Assembly (NCBI RefSeq): GCF_041380235.1
Contig: NZ_JBGIYY010000012.1
Location: forward strand, 62,001 to 126,000
Direction of reading: 5' to 3'
Origin: Glaciecola sp041380235
GTDB lineage: Bacteria; Pseudomonadota; Gammaproteobacteria; Enterobacterales; Alteromonadaceae
Length of the DNA: 64,000 bases
This document shows, in pieces, positions 44,699 through 54,252 of the stretch; the stretch's first letter is position 1, and each line of letters opens with the position of its first letter. Under the pieces are notes generated by a model that searched no databases, was not told the origin of the DNA, and worked only from the letters and a program-made list of their open reading frames with translations. A program made the position numbers and the translations under genes.

Positions 44699-45409
44699 TC
44701 ACTCTGCCGCCTTGTGTTTAAGCAGTTTCATAATAAATATTGGTATGCCAAGTACGTACCGTTTGAATAAGCGCTTTGGTTCATTTGTTAAGCGGTAAAG
44801 CCATTCAAGACCGTTGTTGCGGAAAAAAGTAGGCGCTCGGTCAAAACGATTTGCCATAAAGTCAAATATGGCGCCTCCATTGATAATGAGAAGAGGCGAA
44901 GCGTAGTTTGATTTTAGGAACATTGAAAATGCTTCTTGTTTCGGCATGCCCATGCCTAATATCAATATTCGAGGCTGGTGATGCTCTACGAACTCGCTCA
45001 TTTTTTGGGTAGTCTGAAATCCGTCTAGATAGTCGACAACATTTATGCCTTTATCTCTGCAAATAGCCGTTGCTTGCTCAATATAAGGCGATTCTGTTCC
45101 GATGAAGCAAATATTATTATTTTTGAAAGCGTTGAGTATAATAGGAATTAAGTCAGTGCCGTTAGCATTATAACCAGCGGGTTTGTTATAAGCTTTTAAT
45201 AATATTTTTGCGCCAACGCCATCTCTGAAAAGTACGTCTGAATTCAGTAAACTGTGTTTAAAAGCGTCCGAATTGTCCGCCATATTGTAGGCATGCGCAT
45301 TGATAAATGAAACAACGTTTACCTTTGGGTAGCTCATTAAGGAAGAAATTTCATCCAATGCCGACTCTTGGGTGTCAACATGTTGAATTTTGGTCACAAT
45401 ATCTATCAT
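44699..45409 (-). CDS. WecG/TagA/CpsF family glycosyltransferase
   Basis: This 236-aa GT26 enzyme carries the family signatures FINAHAYNMA, LILGMGMPKQE and GGAIFDFMANRFDRAP, then NNGLEWLYRL. Such enzymes transfer ManNAc or related sugars to lipid-linked carriers. ATG 45409 (AGGA about ten bases upstream) fits the family start. An ATG at 45451 would add 14 residues. It is convergent with the preceding glycosyltransferase, with only ten bases between stops. A 260-base gap follows. Confidence 0.88.
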   Translation of the reverse strand: MIDIVTKIQHVDTQESALDEISSLMSYPKVNVVSFINAHAYNMADNSDAFKHSLLNSDVLFRDGVGAKILLKAYNKPAGYNANGTDLIPIILNAFKNNNICFIGTESPYIEQATAICRDKGINVVDYLDGFQTTQKMSEFVEHHQPRILILGMGMPKQEAFSMFLKSNYASPLLIINGGAIFDFMANRFDRAPTFFRNNGLEWLYRLTNEPKRLFKRYVLGIPIFIMKLLKHKAAE

Positions 45410-45560
45410 TATTTTAGGGTCCTCATGATGTTGACTCAATTGATCATGCATAAGCTAGAGGATAGCCATTTTTTGGACCTAAATCACTTTTTCTATTTCA
45501 ATGAGTTTCTCATTCGCAATACCTGAACATTAATTTATGCAAAATAATGTTTAGCGATGG

Positions 45561-45589
45561 TTCGTGAAAGCAGACTTAGACGGTATACT
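45561..45589 (+). promoter_or_regulatory. Possible sigma-70 promoter of the second O-antigen-polymerase-like gene
   Basis: TTCGTG (45561-45566) and TATACT (45584-45589) are separated by 17 bp, with an approximate start near 45596. The gene begins at 45712. The -35 match is poor. Confidence 0.3.
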
Positions 45590-45711
45590 CTCAATATCGT
45601 TACAATACATATAAACCTTTTTATAAGAGAAAGATATAAATGACTCATAAATGTTTTACGCTAGACTCCTGTGTTTTGTCAGCATGCAAAGGGCCATAAG
45701 TTTTCATCAAT

Positions 45712-46926
45712 ATGTCTAAATTGCCACGCCTATATTTTTACAGCCCATTGTTATTATTAGTGATTCTCGCTAGACCCTCTCTTGACCCAATATTTGATTT
45801 ATTTAAAGTTGGTGGCATGGGTTTTGGTGCAATTGTTAATTTATTTATGCTGTATGTGTTATTCGCTATATTAAGTCATGAGCGGTTTAAGCTAAACAAA
45901 ATGATGATGGCGTGGCTTCCATTAATTTTGATAATGGGCTTCTCTCTCTTATATACACCCTATTTAATGCAGGGCCTGCGCAGTTTATTAGTAGTTATAA
46001 CTTATGTTGCGGTATTTCTTATCCCTTTCCATTTTATAAAATCTGATCAGCATTTTATTGAGTGCTTAAAAGTCATCGTTTATTCGTCTTTTATTCCCTT
46101 AGTAGCAGTTTTTTATGAGTTTGCTTTTCCCGCTGGTAGTACCAACATAAATGGGTTCCGATTGTTTTCAACGTTTAACCACCCAAATGTATTTGCTTTT
46201 TATTTAGTAACGGTGGTCAGCGTGTGTTTTTTTGCTATAAAAAGCGATTTATTCGCTCGAGAAGGTAAGTTTCGTCAACAGTGTTGGCTGATTTTATTAT
46301 TTAGCTTGGTTTGTATATTAGGAACAAAAACGCGCTCTGCTTGGGCGGTTTGTGCGTTACTTATTTTGGTTTATGGTATTTTTCAGGAAAAGCGCTATCT
46401 GCTTTATTTAGTATTCGGAGCGACTGTCGCGTTGATGATACCTAGTATTCAGGATAGAGTTTTGGACATCTTCCAAGGCAATGACCCCGATGCACTTCTC
46501 AATGATTATGAGGCTTTGAATTCATATGCTTGGCGTAAAGTGATATGGGGCGGCGCTATAATTAAGTTTTGGGAGCAGCCAATTCTCGGGTTCGGATACG
46601 AAAGCTTTACTTATTATTCTAGCGCCTTTTTTATTATTGAAAGCGATACGGGAGCCGGTGCACATAACACCTATGTTCAATTGTTATTCGAACTTGGACT
46701 CGTAGGTTTTTTTGCGTTTTTATGGTTACTAGTACCCTTACTAAAAAAACTTTGGGAATTAAGAAATAAGGCCTCAGAAAACATAATTGTATTTGCACTA
46801 TTCGTTGCTTATTGTTTAATTCATTATTCAGATAATGTATTCGATTACCTAGTGTTTAATTGGTATTTTTGGTTCTTTATAGGTGCTTTTCTTGCCCGCA
46901 ATAAACTAGATGTTCAAGCAAACTAG
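45712..46926 (+). CDS. O-antigen ligase / Wzy polymerase family membrane protein (second)
   Basis: This 404-aa protein has about eleven helices and the family motif AHNTYVQLLFELGLVGFFAFL near residue 320, preceded by GFGYESFTYYSSAFF. The pattern is that of Wzy/WaaL proteins, with a large periplasmic loop. The base composition of this gene is visibly more AT-rich than the core operon. Together with the ligase-like protein at 36141 the locus has two such enzymes. This one is a better candidate for the variable polymerase because it sits in the strain-specific part. Confidence 0.85.
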   Translation: MSKLPRLYFYSPLLLLVILARPSLDPIFDLFKVGGMGFGAIVNLFMLYVLFAILSHERFKLNKMMMAWLPLILIMGFSLLYTPYLMQGLRSLLVVITYVAVFLIPFHFIKSDQHFIECLKVIVYSSFIPLVAVFYEFAFPAGSTNINGFRLFSTFNHPNVFAFYLVTVVSVCFFAIKSDLFAREGKFRQQCWLILLFSLVCILGTKTRSAWAVCALLILVYGIFQEKRYLLYLVFGATVALMIPSIQDRVLDIFQGNDPDALLNDYEALNSYAWRKVIWGGAIIKFWEQPILGFGYESFTYYSSAFFIIESDTGAGAHNTYVQLLFELGLVGFFAFLWLLVPLLKKLWELRNKASENIIVFALFVAYCLIHYSDNVFDYLVFNWYFWFFIGAFLARNKLDVQAN

Positions 46927-47114
46927 TTTGCAGCATAGTATTCACTTCGAAAAAACATATACATCAATAACATTTCAGTTCTTTATATCTTTATGGCATA
47001 AAACGTTGCACCGAAAACCTAAAAGGTATAATAATTCATAAAGCAATATGTATTTTTCTCTTAGAATTACTCCACAATTTGAGTAACTAGTGTAGAAAAA
47101 TACATCAGGAAGAT

Positions 47115-48281
47115 ATGAAAGTACCTTTTCATATTAAAATCAACGAGGGAACGACTATTAACATAATTTTTTTTGAGACATTTACACAGTTTGAAAACTC
47201 AGGTGATGAGTTAATTAACTTGGCATTAATAAACTTAATTCGGCCACATGGGCAAGTGATTCTGAATGATAGAAACAGCCCAGACTGGTATCTTCATCGC
47301 TTAAAGGCAGAAAACGATATTTTATATTCAAAGAAATATGGTGCGAGCGGGTTCTATTTTGGAATTTTAAAACACCAAATTGCAAATAGACTTAAGAAGT
47401 CGGATACAAATACATTCTTGCTATTACCCCCTGGTCACTTTAGTAGGAAAGGCAAGCGAGTTGCTGCGAAAACTTTAGAGTTATATCTTAAATTACAATT
47501 GTTAAACTGGTTTGGAGTAAAAATTGTTCGGCTGGGTTTTTCGATTGGGCCATTTGATAACGCTAATGTTTTGGCGGAAAAATTCGGCAGTAAAGCGTTC
47601 AAATTTTACGGTGTTAGAGATACTGTTACGCTTGATTACGCTAAGAAAATTGGAATCGATAATTGTGACTATTTTCCTGATATGGCTTGGGCGCTGAATG
47701 TCGCAGAATATCCAAGGAAAAAAGTTAATGAAAATAAAATAGTAGTTTGTTTTCGTTCAAATTCCTACGGTACTGTGCATGACCAAAGTTATTTAACACC
47801 TCTAATTTTATGCCTAGAAGCTCTATTGCTAGAATCAGAATTCAAAGATTGTGAGCTTGTTTTTTGCCATCAAGTTGAATTTGATAAGGAGCCATCACGA
47901 CTTTTGCATGAACATTTTGCAGGAAAACACGTAACAACGTTATTGGATAATCGTTTAGGTATTGCTGATGCCCATGAGCTCTATTCTGAGGCGGCAATGG
48001 TCATAAGTAATCGGTTGCATGTGCTTATTTTAGCAGCCCTCGCAGGCACTTTGCCTCTAGCTTTAATTAAACCGAGTCATAACGGCAAAATAACCTCGAT
48101 TTTCAATGATAACGGACTAGCAGAATGTATAGTAGATTCTGAGAAAAGCACCTTAGAAGTTTGTACAAAAATTGCCGAAGCTTTTGTCAAAAGAGTCAGG
48201 CTCCTTGAGCATTTCGAAAATATGAGTAATAAAAACATTCTGAAAATGAAAGCTACTGCAAAAAATATCTTCAGTGATTAA
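47115..48281 (+). CDS. Polysaccharide pyruvyl transferase family protein (first)
   Basis: This 388-aa protein shows the PS_pyruv_trans family layout: ETFTQFENSGDELINLALIN at the start, YGVRDTVTLDYAKKIGI in the middle, and VISNRLHVLILAALAGTLPL and PSHNGKITSI at the C-terminus. Such enzymes put pyruvate ketals on sugars or remodel polysaccharides, giving acidity. AGGAAG lies four bases before the ATG. It is monocistronic, between the polymerase and acyltransferase genes. The second family member lies at 53242. Confidence 0.88.
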   Translation: MKVPFHIKINEGTTINIIFFETFTQFENSGDELINLALINLIRPHGQVILNDRNSPDWYLHRLKAENDILYSKKYGASGFYFGILKHQIANRLKKSDTNTFLLLPPGHFSRKGKRVAAKTLELYLKLQLLNWFGVKIVRLGFSIGPFDNANVLAEKFGSKAFKFYGVRDTVTLDYAKKIGIDNCDYFPDMAWALNVAEYPRKKVNENKIVVCFRSNSYGTVHDQSYLTPLILCLEALLLESEFKDCELVFCHQVEFDKEPSRLLHEHFAGKHVTTLLDNRLGIADAHELYSEAAMVISNRLHVLILAALAGTLPLALIKPSHNGKITSIFNDNGLAECIVDSEKSTLEVCTKIAEAFVKRVRLLEHFENMSNKNILKMKATAKNIFSD

Positions 48282-48330
48282 GGTACGATCCTTGAATCGA
48301 AATTCGTTTATTATGAAAAATAACGAGGTT

Positions 48331-50226
48331 CTACTTTTTAGTTTTTATAGTCTTAGAAATATAATCCCAAAAATAAATAGAGCCGAATGCTGATAGGTGG
48401 CCTTCGTCGTGAAATAGGCTTTTATTGTCTATTATCGTGGTGCAAACGAATTCGCTATTACATGCTGCGCTAAACGGATTGATGAAAGTAACGTTTGCGT
48501 GTTTATTCGAGAAGCTCTCAAGCATGGCATTAACTTCAACTCGTTCATTGTTTTTTTCATTTGATGTTCTTGGACAAGAATCAGCGTTAAAGCCCTTCAT
48601 ACATTTATATACAGCTGAACTTGGCGCCGGAACTTGCCCAACAATAAAGACTTTTCTGGAAGAGCCGATGTATTCCAGTAGCGCATCTAGCTGATTTTCC
48701 AATATTAGATAATAGTTAGATCTTTTCGGTTCAATTATGCATGGCTCTTTGACACAAATCATATCTCTAAGTTGCCATTGGTGAGCTAGTATCAATGGTT
48801 TGTCTTGGTATACATCTATATTTTTATAGTTGTTTTCACAGAAACTTTCCCATGTTTTGTTCATATAACTGGCAGAGGGTTTAGTAATGTAGTTTGGAAA
48901 GCTCAGACAATAACCTTCCCAAGATAATATTATTTTGTCTTCTTTTCGATTGGTTATGCCGTAGGCATAGTGAGAAAGATTACTATCGCCTATCGCTAAA
49001 TAGTCAAAGTCGCTTGCGCTTGCGTCATTTAAAAAGTAAGTATTGCCCGCAATTGCATCTTTAAAAGTATTATTCAGTAAATACTTTTGTCCAGAAATAA
49101 ATGGTTCGATGACCGCTAAGTTACGCCTGAAAATATTATCTTGTAACACGTACAAGCCCGCACCAATTGACACAACTATCGTAAAGCTCAGTAACACATG
49201 CTTTGGTTTATAGAGGTTTATTTTATCTGGCCGATTGGTAAATTGTATTTCACAGTATCGGTAACTAATCCACCCAAAAATTAGTGAAACAACAATACCA
49301 ATCAAGTTAGTCCATTTGGGTAACTCAAAATAATTTAAAAATACGACTACAGGCCAATGCCATAGGTATATAGAGTATGACCATTTACCGATTGTTTGAG
49401 CAATGACGTTACCGGTTAGAGTACTGCTTTGATTGTTTGCAATAAGTATTAGAAGTGTTGCTAAAACTGGGAAAAGAGCCATGTAACCTGGCCATGCCAT
49501 TGATTCTGTTATATAGAAGGCCGAGAGCATGAGTAAAACGATACCGCTGGCTTCAAGAAAACTCCTCATTTTTTGTGATAGCGTTGTAGGTAATTGATAA
49601 AAAAATGCTGCTCCGCCAATCAATAACTCCCAAGCTCTTGTTGGCAGTAAAAAGTATGAAGCAGACGGCATGTTGTTTGACACCCATAGACTAAACAGGA
49701 AGCCACATAATATCGCAACTATTGTTACGCTTTTAATTGCTTTTATAGATAAAAATTTACTTATTAGCAAAATGGCAATTGGATAAACAAGATAAAACTG
49801 CCACTCGACGGAAAGGGACCATGTGTGCAGTAACCAATTATATTTTGATGCATCGTCAAAGTATCCAGATTCTGACCAATAGACGAAATTTGAAATAAAA
49901 GTGACGCTGCTTACAGCGTGTTTTGCAAGTGCGCTGGCATCAGCTAAATTTAACAGAATAAAGCCAAAAATAGTGAGTGTGGTGCAAAGAAGGAGCAAGG
50001 CTGGGACTATTCTGACGACTCTTGCTACATAGAAGCTAACTAAAGAAAATTTATTTGACTCAATGCCCCTAATAACGATGGATGTCATTAGATAACCTGA
50101 TATCACAAAAAAGATGTCAACGCCTATAAACCCGCCCGTAAGAAACTCAGGATTGAAGTGGAATAACACAACTATCATTACTGCAAATGCCCGCAATCCC
50201 TGTATATCTGTTCTAAACTTACTCAT
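48331..50226 (-). CDS. Acyltransferase 3 / SGNH-hydrolase fusion (OafA-like O-acetyltransferase)
   Basis: This 631-aa membrane protein has a family-3 acyltransferase part with about ten helices (about 1-345), starting RTDIQGLRAFAVMIVVLFHF and with FFVISGYLM. A periplasmic SGNH domain follows (LAIGDSNLSHYAYG near residue 412, DEGHLS at the end). It acetylates sugar hydroxyls of the surface polymer, with the acyl group carried across the membrane. ATG 50226 fits the family start, although an ATG at 50265 would add 13 residues. Confidence 0.9.
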   Translation of the reverse strand: MSKFRTDIQGLRAFAVMIVVLFHFNPEFLTGGFIGVDIFFVISGYLMTSIVIRGIESNKFSLVSFYVARVVRIVPALLLLCTTLTIFGFILLNLADASALAKHAVSSVTFISNFVYWSESGYFDDASKYNWLLHTWSLSVEWQFYLVYPIAILLISKFLSIKAIKSVTIVAILCGFLFSLWVSNNMPSASYFLLPTRAWELLIGGAAFFYQLPTTLSQKMRSFLEASGIVLLMLSAFYITESMAWPGYMALFPVLATLLILIANNQSSTLTGNVIAQTIGKWSYSIYLWHWPVVVFLNYFELPKWTNLIGIVVSLIFGWISYRYCEIQFTNRPDKINLYKPKHVLLSFTIVVSIGAGLYVLQDNIFRRNLAVIEPFISGQKYLLNNTFKDAIAGNTYFLNDASASDFDYLAIGDSNLSHYAYGITNRKEDKIILSWEGYCLSFPNYITKPSASYMNKTWESFCENNYKNIDVYQDKPLILAHQWQLRDMICVKEPCIIEPKRSNYYLILENQLDALLEYIGSSRKVFIVGQVPAPSSAVYKCMKGFNADSCPRTSNEKNNERVEVNAMLESFSNKHANVTFINPFSAACNSEFVCTTIIDNKSLFHDEGHLSAFGSIYFWDYISKTIKTKK

Positions 50227-50265
50227 TTTTGCTGTTGGCCTAGTTATAGAAATTATAGCGATCAA

Positions 50266-50626
50266 GTTTATGAAGTAGTGTCTTCGATTCCCGTTTATGT
50301 CGCAATACCTATACGGTACTGCAATAAATATAAATCAAAGTTTATATTCGTTCTCTTATGACTAATTTCTGATCTACGGGAGTGTTACTTTATCAAATTC
50401 AATAGTAGCTTCCAATTGACCAATGAATCTCCATCAGTGACATATACACATCCTAGTTGTTCTCAGTATTTCATTCTGAACGTTTACTGGCGATCGCAAA
50501 ATATTAAAACAATGTAAACTTAACTTCTTTAAAAAATAATTCTAGTTAGCTTGATTAGAATTTATCCAATTAACTTGTAAATTGATGAGCGACTTTTTAG
50601 TAAAATTCTGATAGCTTGTTTTGGCC
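50266..50626. other. AT-rich intergenic gap with no gene seen
   Basis: The gap lies between the divergent acyltransferase and sulfotransferase genes. No ORF with a ribosome site, no clear promoter and no repeat was seen. It must hold the promoters of both genes. Confidence 0.4.
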
Positions 50627-51421
50627 ATGAATAAACTAAAATCAGTATTCAACACTCAGTTAAAAAAAATAACGATTAAGTATCCCAAAATCGTATATGT
50701 GCATGTTCCTAAGTGCGCAGGCTCTTCAGTTGCGGACTCAATATTGGCCGGCGTTTACCCTAAAATATTGACAAAAACACCTCTTACGACAGGAATAGAC
50801 ATTTTTTCTGCTGCGAAGATTGCAGAACTTATTCAAATCCCAGAGCAAAAAGTAAGACAAGTACAGTTATTGAGTGTTTTGCAAAGCGCAAACAAAATTT
50901 TTGTCACCGGTCATTGTAATGTCAACCCTGAAGTTGTCACTGCCTATGGAAGTGATTGGAAGTTTTTGACCGTTCTCAGGGAGCCGGTGCAAAGGTATGT
51001 CTCTGAATATGTTTACAATACATATAAGCCTGAGAACTGGAAGAAAAACACACTGCCGATAAGAGAATATATTGAAAGCGAAGTAGGAGTGTCCAGCGGG
51101 CTGTGTTTATCATTATACTTCTCAGGTTTGAGTCAAGAGTCGATTTTAAAAAATGAATCCTTTGCTATTCAAAAGTCGATCGATAACTTAAAGAGTTTTT
51201 ATAGTGTTGGTTTTTTGGATGACCTCAATGGTTGGATAACAAACCTAAATAAGACATTAAATGCTAATATTGAGTTAAAGTTAACAAACCGCTCACCCAG
51301 CAGACAGGTGTTTGATGACATAATGGGCGATGTTGATTTGCTGAACCAATTAAAAAGTATATGCAGAGTTGACACTGAAATCTTCAACACAATTAAAAGT
51401 ATAAGCAACAAAAAACAATGA
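50627..51421 (+). CDS. Sulfotransferase family protein (Sulfotransfer_2-like)
   Basis: This 264-aa predicted PAPS-dependent sulfotransferase has the 5'-phosphosulfate-binding loop YVHVPKCAGSSVADSI near residues 25-40. The 3'-phosphate motif is LREPVQRYVSEYVYNTYKP near 117-135. The NKLKSV start has no signal peptide. It would add sulfate to sugars of the surface polymer, as in marine sulfated exopolysaccharides. ATG 50627 was chosen over a TTG two codons upstream. A second, unrelated-looking sulfotransferase lies 47 bases away on the other strand. Confidence 0.85.
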   Translation: MNKLKSVFNTQLKKITIKYPKIVYVHVPKCAGSSVADSILAGVYPKILTKTPLTTGIDIFSAAKIAELIQIPEQKVRQVQLLSVLQSANKIFVTGHCNVNPEVVTAYGSDWKFLTVLREPVQRYVSEYVYNTYKPENWKKNTLPIREYIESEVGVSSGLCLSLYFSGLSQESILKNESFAIQKSIDNLKSFYSVGFLDDLNGWITNLNKTLNANIELKLTNRSPSRQVFDDIMGDVDLLNQLKSICRVDTEIFNTIKSISNKKQ

Positions 51422-51467
51422 GCATGGTCAAAAAGCGTTTTAATTACAGAGTTAGAGCAGATGCTAG

Positions 51468-52283
51468 CTACTTGCCAAACAATACTTTGAGTATGCGCTG
51501 CTTTCTTGAATTATCGAGTTCAAATTCTATGTCGATTAGTTCTTTATCTCTTTGATGTTCTTTTAAAAACCGATTAATCCATTCAACATTGAGGTTATTG
51601 CTTTGCTGCTTAGTGACAGGTTCAGATATAAGGCTATCTTCTGGCACATCGACTCCAATAAAGTTGCTAATTTTCAAGATTGTGGTTTTTAAATCTTTTT
51701 TAAGATCTGAAAAGTCTAAGTCTATGAATTTGCAATTGTGTGTTGTTAACAAGTATTTCCAAGATGCGTTATGTAGCAATGTTCTTTTTAAGCAATAGTG
51801 TATTTCGTCGTAGTTATATTTCGGCACGCTGTTCTTAGGGAGTTGGTCAGAAATCCAAATGCCAGTTTGCCTCGCAATTGCCAATGATACGGCTTGATTT
51901 ATGATGTCTGAGCGTGTCAATAAAATAAAATGTGGATTTTTATACCTTTGGAGCAATCCGTTAATACCACCAAATTCTGCTAAATGTGAATAATGAGTTT
52001 TAATTGCGAATACGCCATTCTCTGAAGTTCTGTCCAGTTCTATTTTTCCTAAAGTTTCAAAAAATTTTGTTTCTCCGTATATATCTTTCCATTTTTTCAT
52101 ATTCACGGGATTCGCATATTCGAGTGGAAAGCCAAAATGCTTGCTCTGAAATAACGCATGCCCAAGAAAGTGACTTCCGCTACGGGGCGTTGAGGCGATA
52201 ATAAGAGTTTTGTGAATTTCGGATTCAGGAAAATTGTGAGCTGGGTCAAACTGATTTTCATACAAATTTATTGAATCTATCAT
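51468..52283 (-). CDS. Stf0-type sulfotransferase
   Basis: This 271-aa protein has the PAPS loop TLIIASTPRSGSHFLGHALF (about 28-47). FGFPLEYANPVNMKKW follows, the pattern of Stf0, the trehalose 2-sulfotransferase family. ILLTRSDIINQAVSLAIARQTG carries the second PAPS region. It is the last gene of a minus-strand run, overlapping the previous gene by four bases. The sugar acceptor is unknown and is probably the variable polymer rather than trehalose. Confidence 0.85.
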   Translation of the reverse strand: MIDSINLYENQFDPAHNFPESEIHKTLIIASTPRSGSHFLGHALFQSKHFGFPLEYANPVNMKKWKDIYGETKFFETLGKIELDRTSENGVFAIKTHYSHLAEFGGINGLLQRYKNPHFILLTRSDIINQAVSLAIARQTGIWISDQLPKNSVPKYNYDEIHYCLKRTLLHNASWKYLLTTHNCKFIDLDFSDLKKDLKTTILKISNFIGVDVPEDSLISEPVTKQQSNNLNVEWINRFLKEHQRDKELIDIEFELDNSRKQRILKVLFGK

Positions 52284-53245
52284 CTTTTGACCCTATTGAA
52301 CGTAAGTGTACGGAGTAATTTTCTGACTAGTCCCATGCTTATGATTCTAAAACCCTTAAGAGATTTTGCTTGAAATAAGCCCTTTAAATATGATTTTAAT
52401 CCCTCTACTGGTTTTTTCTCATAAAGCTCGTTGCTATACTTCATACTATACACATCATGAGAGTATCTTAAGGCTCCTAAGACCGCTTCAGAGTAATTGA
52501 ATCTGCAATACCGAGACTGAGAGTGAATATTCATTTTCAGAGCATACAAATGGCTCCAAAAATGCAAACGTAAATTTCCGGTCAAATTGTTACCATGTAT
52601 TCTTTTTGTGGTTAAGACTTCATTCAGGATTTTAACAGGTGCATGATTTGAGTATCTCAAAATGAAGTCAAAGTCCTCTGAGTGATTCATTACTGCATTA
52701 AAGCCATTGATTTTAAGAGCAAGTTCACGATTGAACATGATGCACGATGCTGTACCTACAAAGTTTTCGTTTATAAACGCGCACTGAAAATCTTCTTTGC
52801 TATACTGATACTCTAGTAAATTATAAATACTTGGGCATCTGAAGAATTTTCTATTTTCTTCAACACTGCTATTAAAATAAAAATCACAAAATGAAAAGAC
52901 GGTTTCATTTTCTGCCCCAGAGTGCAAAAGAATTTGTTTTTTTATTTTATCCGAGGCCCATATATCATCAACATCTAAAAACGCAATGAGTGCGCATGAG
53001 CTACATAACAATCCAAAATTTCTAGCGACGGACACACCACTATTCTTTTGTCTGAAAATCTTGATTGGTATCGGTGATGTTTTTGATAGACCAAATGCTA
53101 GCTCATAGGAGCGGTCAGTTGAGCCATCGTCAATAATTATAATTTCTTGCACAGAATGAGTTTGGGATATGACTGATTTAATTGCTTCAACTATAAATTG
53201 CTCACCATTGAAGACCGGAATTACTGCGCTTATAGAAGGGATCAT
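52280..53245 (-). CDS. Family 2 glycosyltransferase
   Basis: This 321-aa GT-A enzyme has SAVIPVFNGEQFIVEAIKS, IIDDGSTDRSYELAF and the DxD-like FLDVDDIW. It is soluble. ATG 53245 overlaps the previous stop as ATGA, so translation is coupled with the pyruvyl-transferase-like gene. It belongs to the minus-strand run 57860 to 51468. It adds an unknown sugar. Confidence 0.88.
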   Translation of the reverse strand: MIPSISAVIPVFNGEQFIVEAIKSVISQTHSVQEIIIIDDGSTDRSYELAFGLSKTSPIPIKIFRQKNSGVSVARNFGLLCSSCALIAFLDVDDIWASDKIKKQILLHSGAENETVFSFCDFYFNSSVEENRKFFRCPSIYNLLEYQYSKEDFQCAFINENFVGTASCIMFNRELALKINGFNAVMNHSEDFDFILRYSNHAPVKILNEVLTTKRIHGNNLTGNLRLHFWSHLYALKMNIHSQSRYCRFNYSEAVLGALRYSHDVYSMKYSNELYEKKPVEGLKSYLKGLFQAKSLKGFRIISMGLVRKLLRTLTFNRVKR

Positions 53246-54252
53246 TGTTTTACCCAATTAGCATATTCGGCAACTTCCGAGAAAGCTTCTTTCGGGAAGT
53301 TGGTCGAAACAGGTATTTTCCCTTCAATTTCACCAGTCACACGATACGTATTAAATTCGTAATTATCTGCAAACTGTTTGGTTTTGTCGCTGTAGGAATA
53401 AATTATTTGTGGTTTTTCAAATAATGCAGCCAAAACCATAGAATGAAATCTAGTTGAAATCACTAAATCTGATTTAGATATCGTCGATATAACATTATAA
53501 CCCTCATTTTTTATTATGTTAACCTTATCTCCAAATTCGACTCCAAGTGCACTAATTACATTTGTTATAATTGGTAGATCTTTTACATCCTCAAAGCTTA
53601 CAAAGTTAATTGTCTTCCCTTGACTAATAAACTTCTGAACTAGCAATTGTATTTCTTTTTTATAGCTTTCGGCACAGATAGCAACGTCACCATCTTTATC
53701 GACTTGTGTAATCGAAATCGCCACAGAATTTGTGGATTTTTTATGTGCATAATCTGTAGTGTTCAAACCAATTACAATATCGGGCATTATTTTTAGAAAC
53801 TTAGTTTTAAGCTCACTTAATAAGTCTTTTGAAAAGGTATCTCTAACGAACCATTTATCAGTATATTTATTGAGAGCGCTCAACAAAGATAAATAATATG
53901 TCCTACTTTCAAAAGGGCCTAAGTTAGCGCCTATTATAAAGTTTCTACCACCAAATAATTTGTTCATTTTAAACCAGTCGATTTTTTGTAAGATCATTGA
54001 TTCTTGTGCTTTGGTTGCACCCATTAATACGCTACCGCCAATAATTGCAAAATCAGATTTCCACTTCCACCTAAAGGCCATTAGTCGGCCTTGTTTGATG
54101 AATTTAATTTTTTTAGTAACAAGAGCAGGCGTAATGCTATCCCCTAAAAAGTAGTATTTGTGATAGTCAGTTTTATTTATTATCTCAGCGAACATTAAGT
54201 CGTCGCCCAAATTTCTTCGGTTGTACCCATAAATAATTAAGTTTTTATTCAT
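53242..54252 (-). CDS. Polysaccharide pyruvyl transferase family protein (second)
   Basis: This 336-aa member of the PS_pyruv_trans family shows LIIYGYNRRNLGDDLMFAEI, GANLGPFESR, IMPDIVIGL and SDLVISTRFHSMVLAALFEK. It overlaps its flippase and glycosyltransferase neighbours by four bases each. It is strongly AT-rich: one 60-base line at 53461 has only 15 G/C. It may add pyruvate to the repeat unit. The two family members differ in sequence and so may act on different sugars. Confidence 0.88.
   Translation of the reverse strand: MNKNLIIYGYNRRNLGDDLMFAEIINKTDYHKYYFLGDSITPALVTKKIKFIKQGRLMAFRWKWKSDFAIIGGSVLMGATKAQESMILQKIDWFKMNKLFGGRNFIIGANLGPFESRTYYLSLLSALNKYTDKWFVRDTFSKDLLSELKTKFLKIMPDIVIGLNTTDYAHKKSTNSVAISITQVDKDGDVAICAESYKKEIQLLVQKFISQGKTINFVSFEDVKDLPIITNVISALGVEFGDKVNIIKNEGYNVISTISKSDLVISTRFHSMVLAALFEKPQIIYSYSDKTKQFADNYEFNTYRVTGEIEGKIPVSTNFPKEAFSEVAEYANWVKQ

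Noticed and set aside
45640..45699. A 19-codon ORF before the second polymerase-like gene
   Set aside because: It is too short, has several Cys without a pattern and no convincing ribosome site.
46996..47011. Sigma-54-like TGGCATAAAACGTTGCA before the first pyruvyl-transferase-like gene
   Set aside because: GG and GC are 11 bases apart instead of the strict 10, so it is unlikely to be functional.
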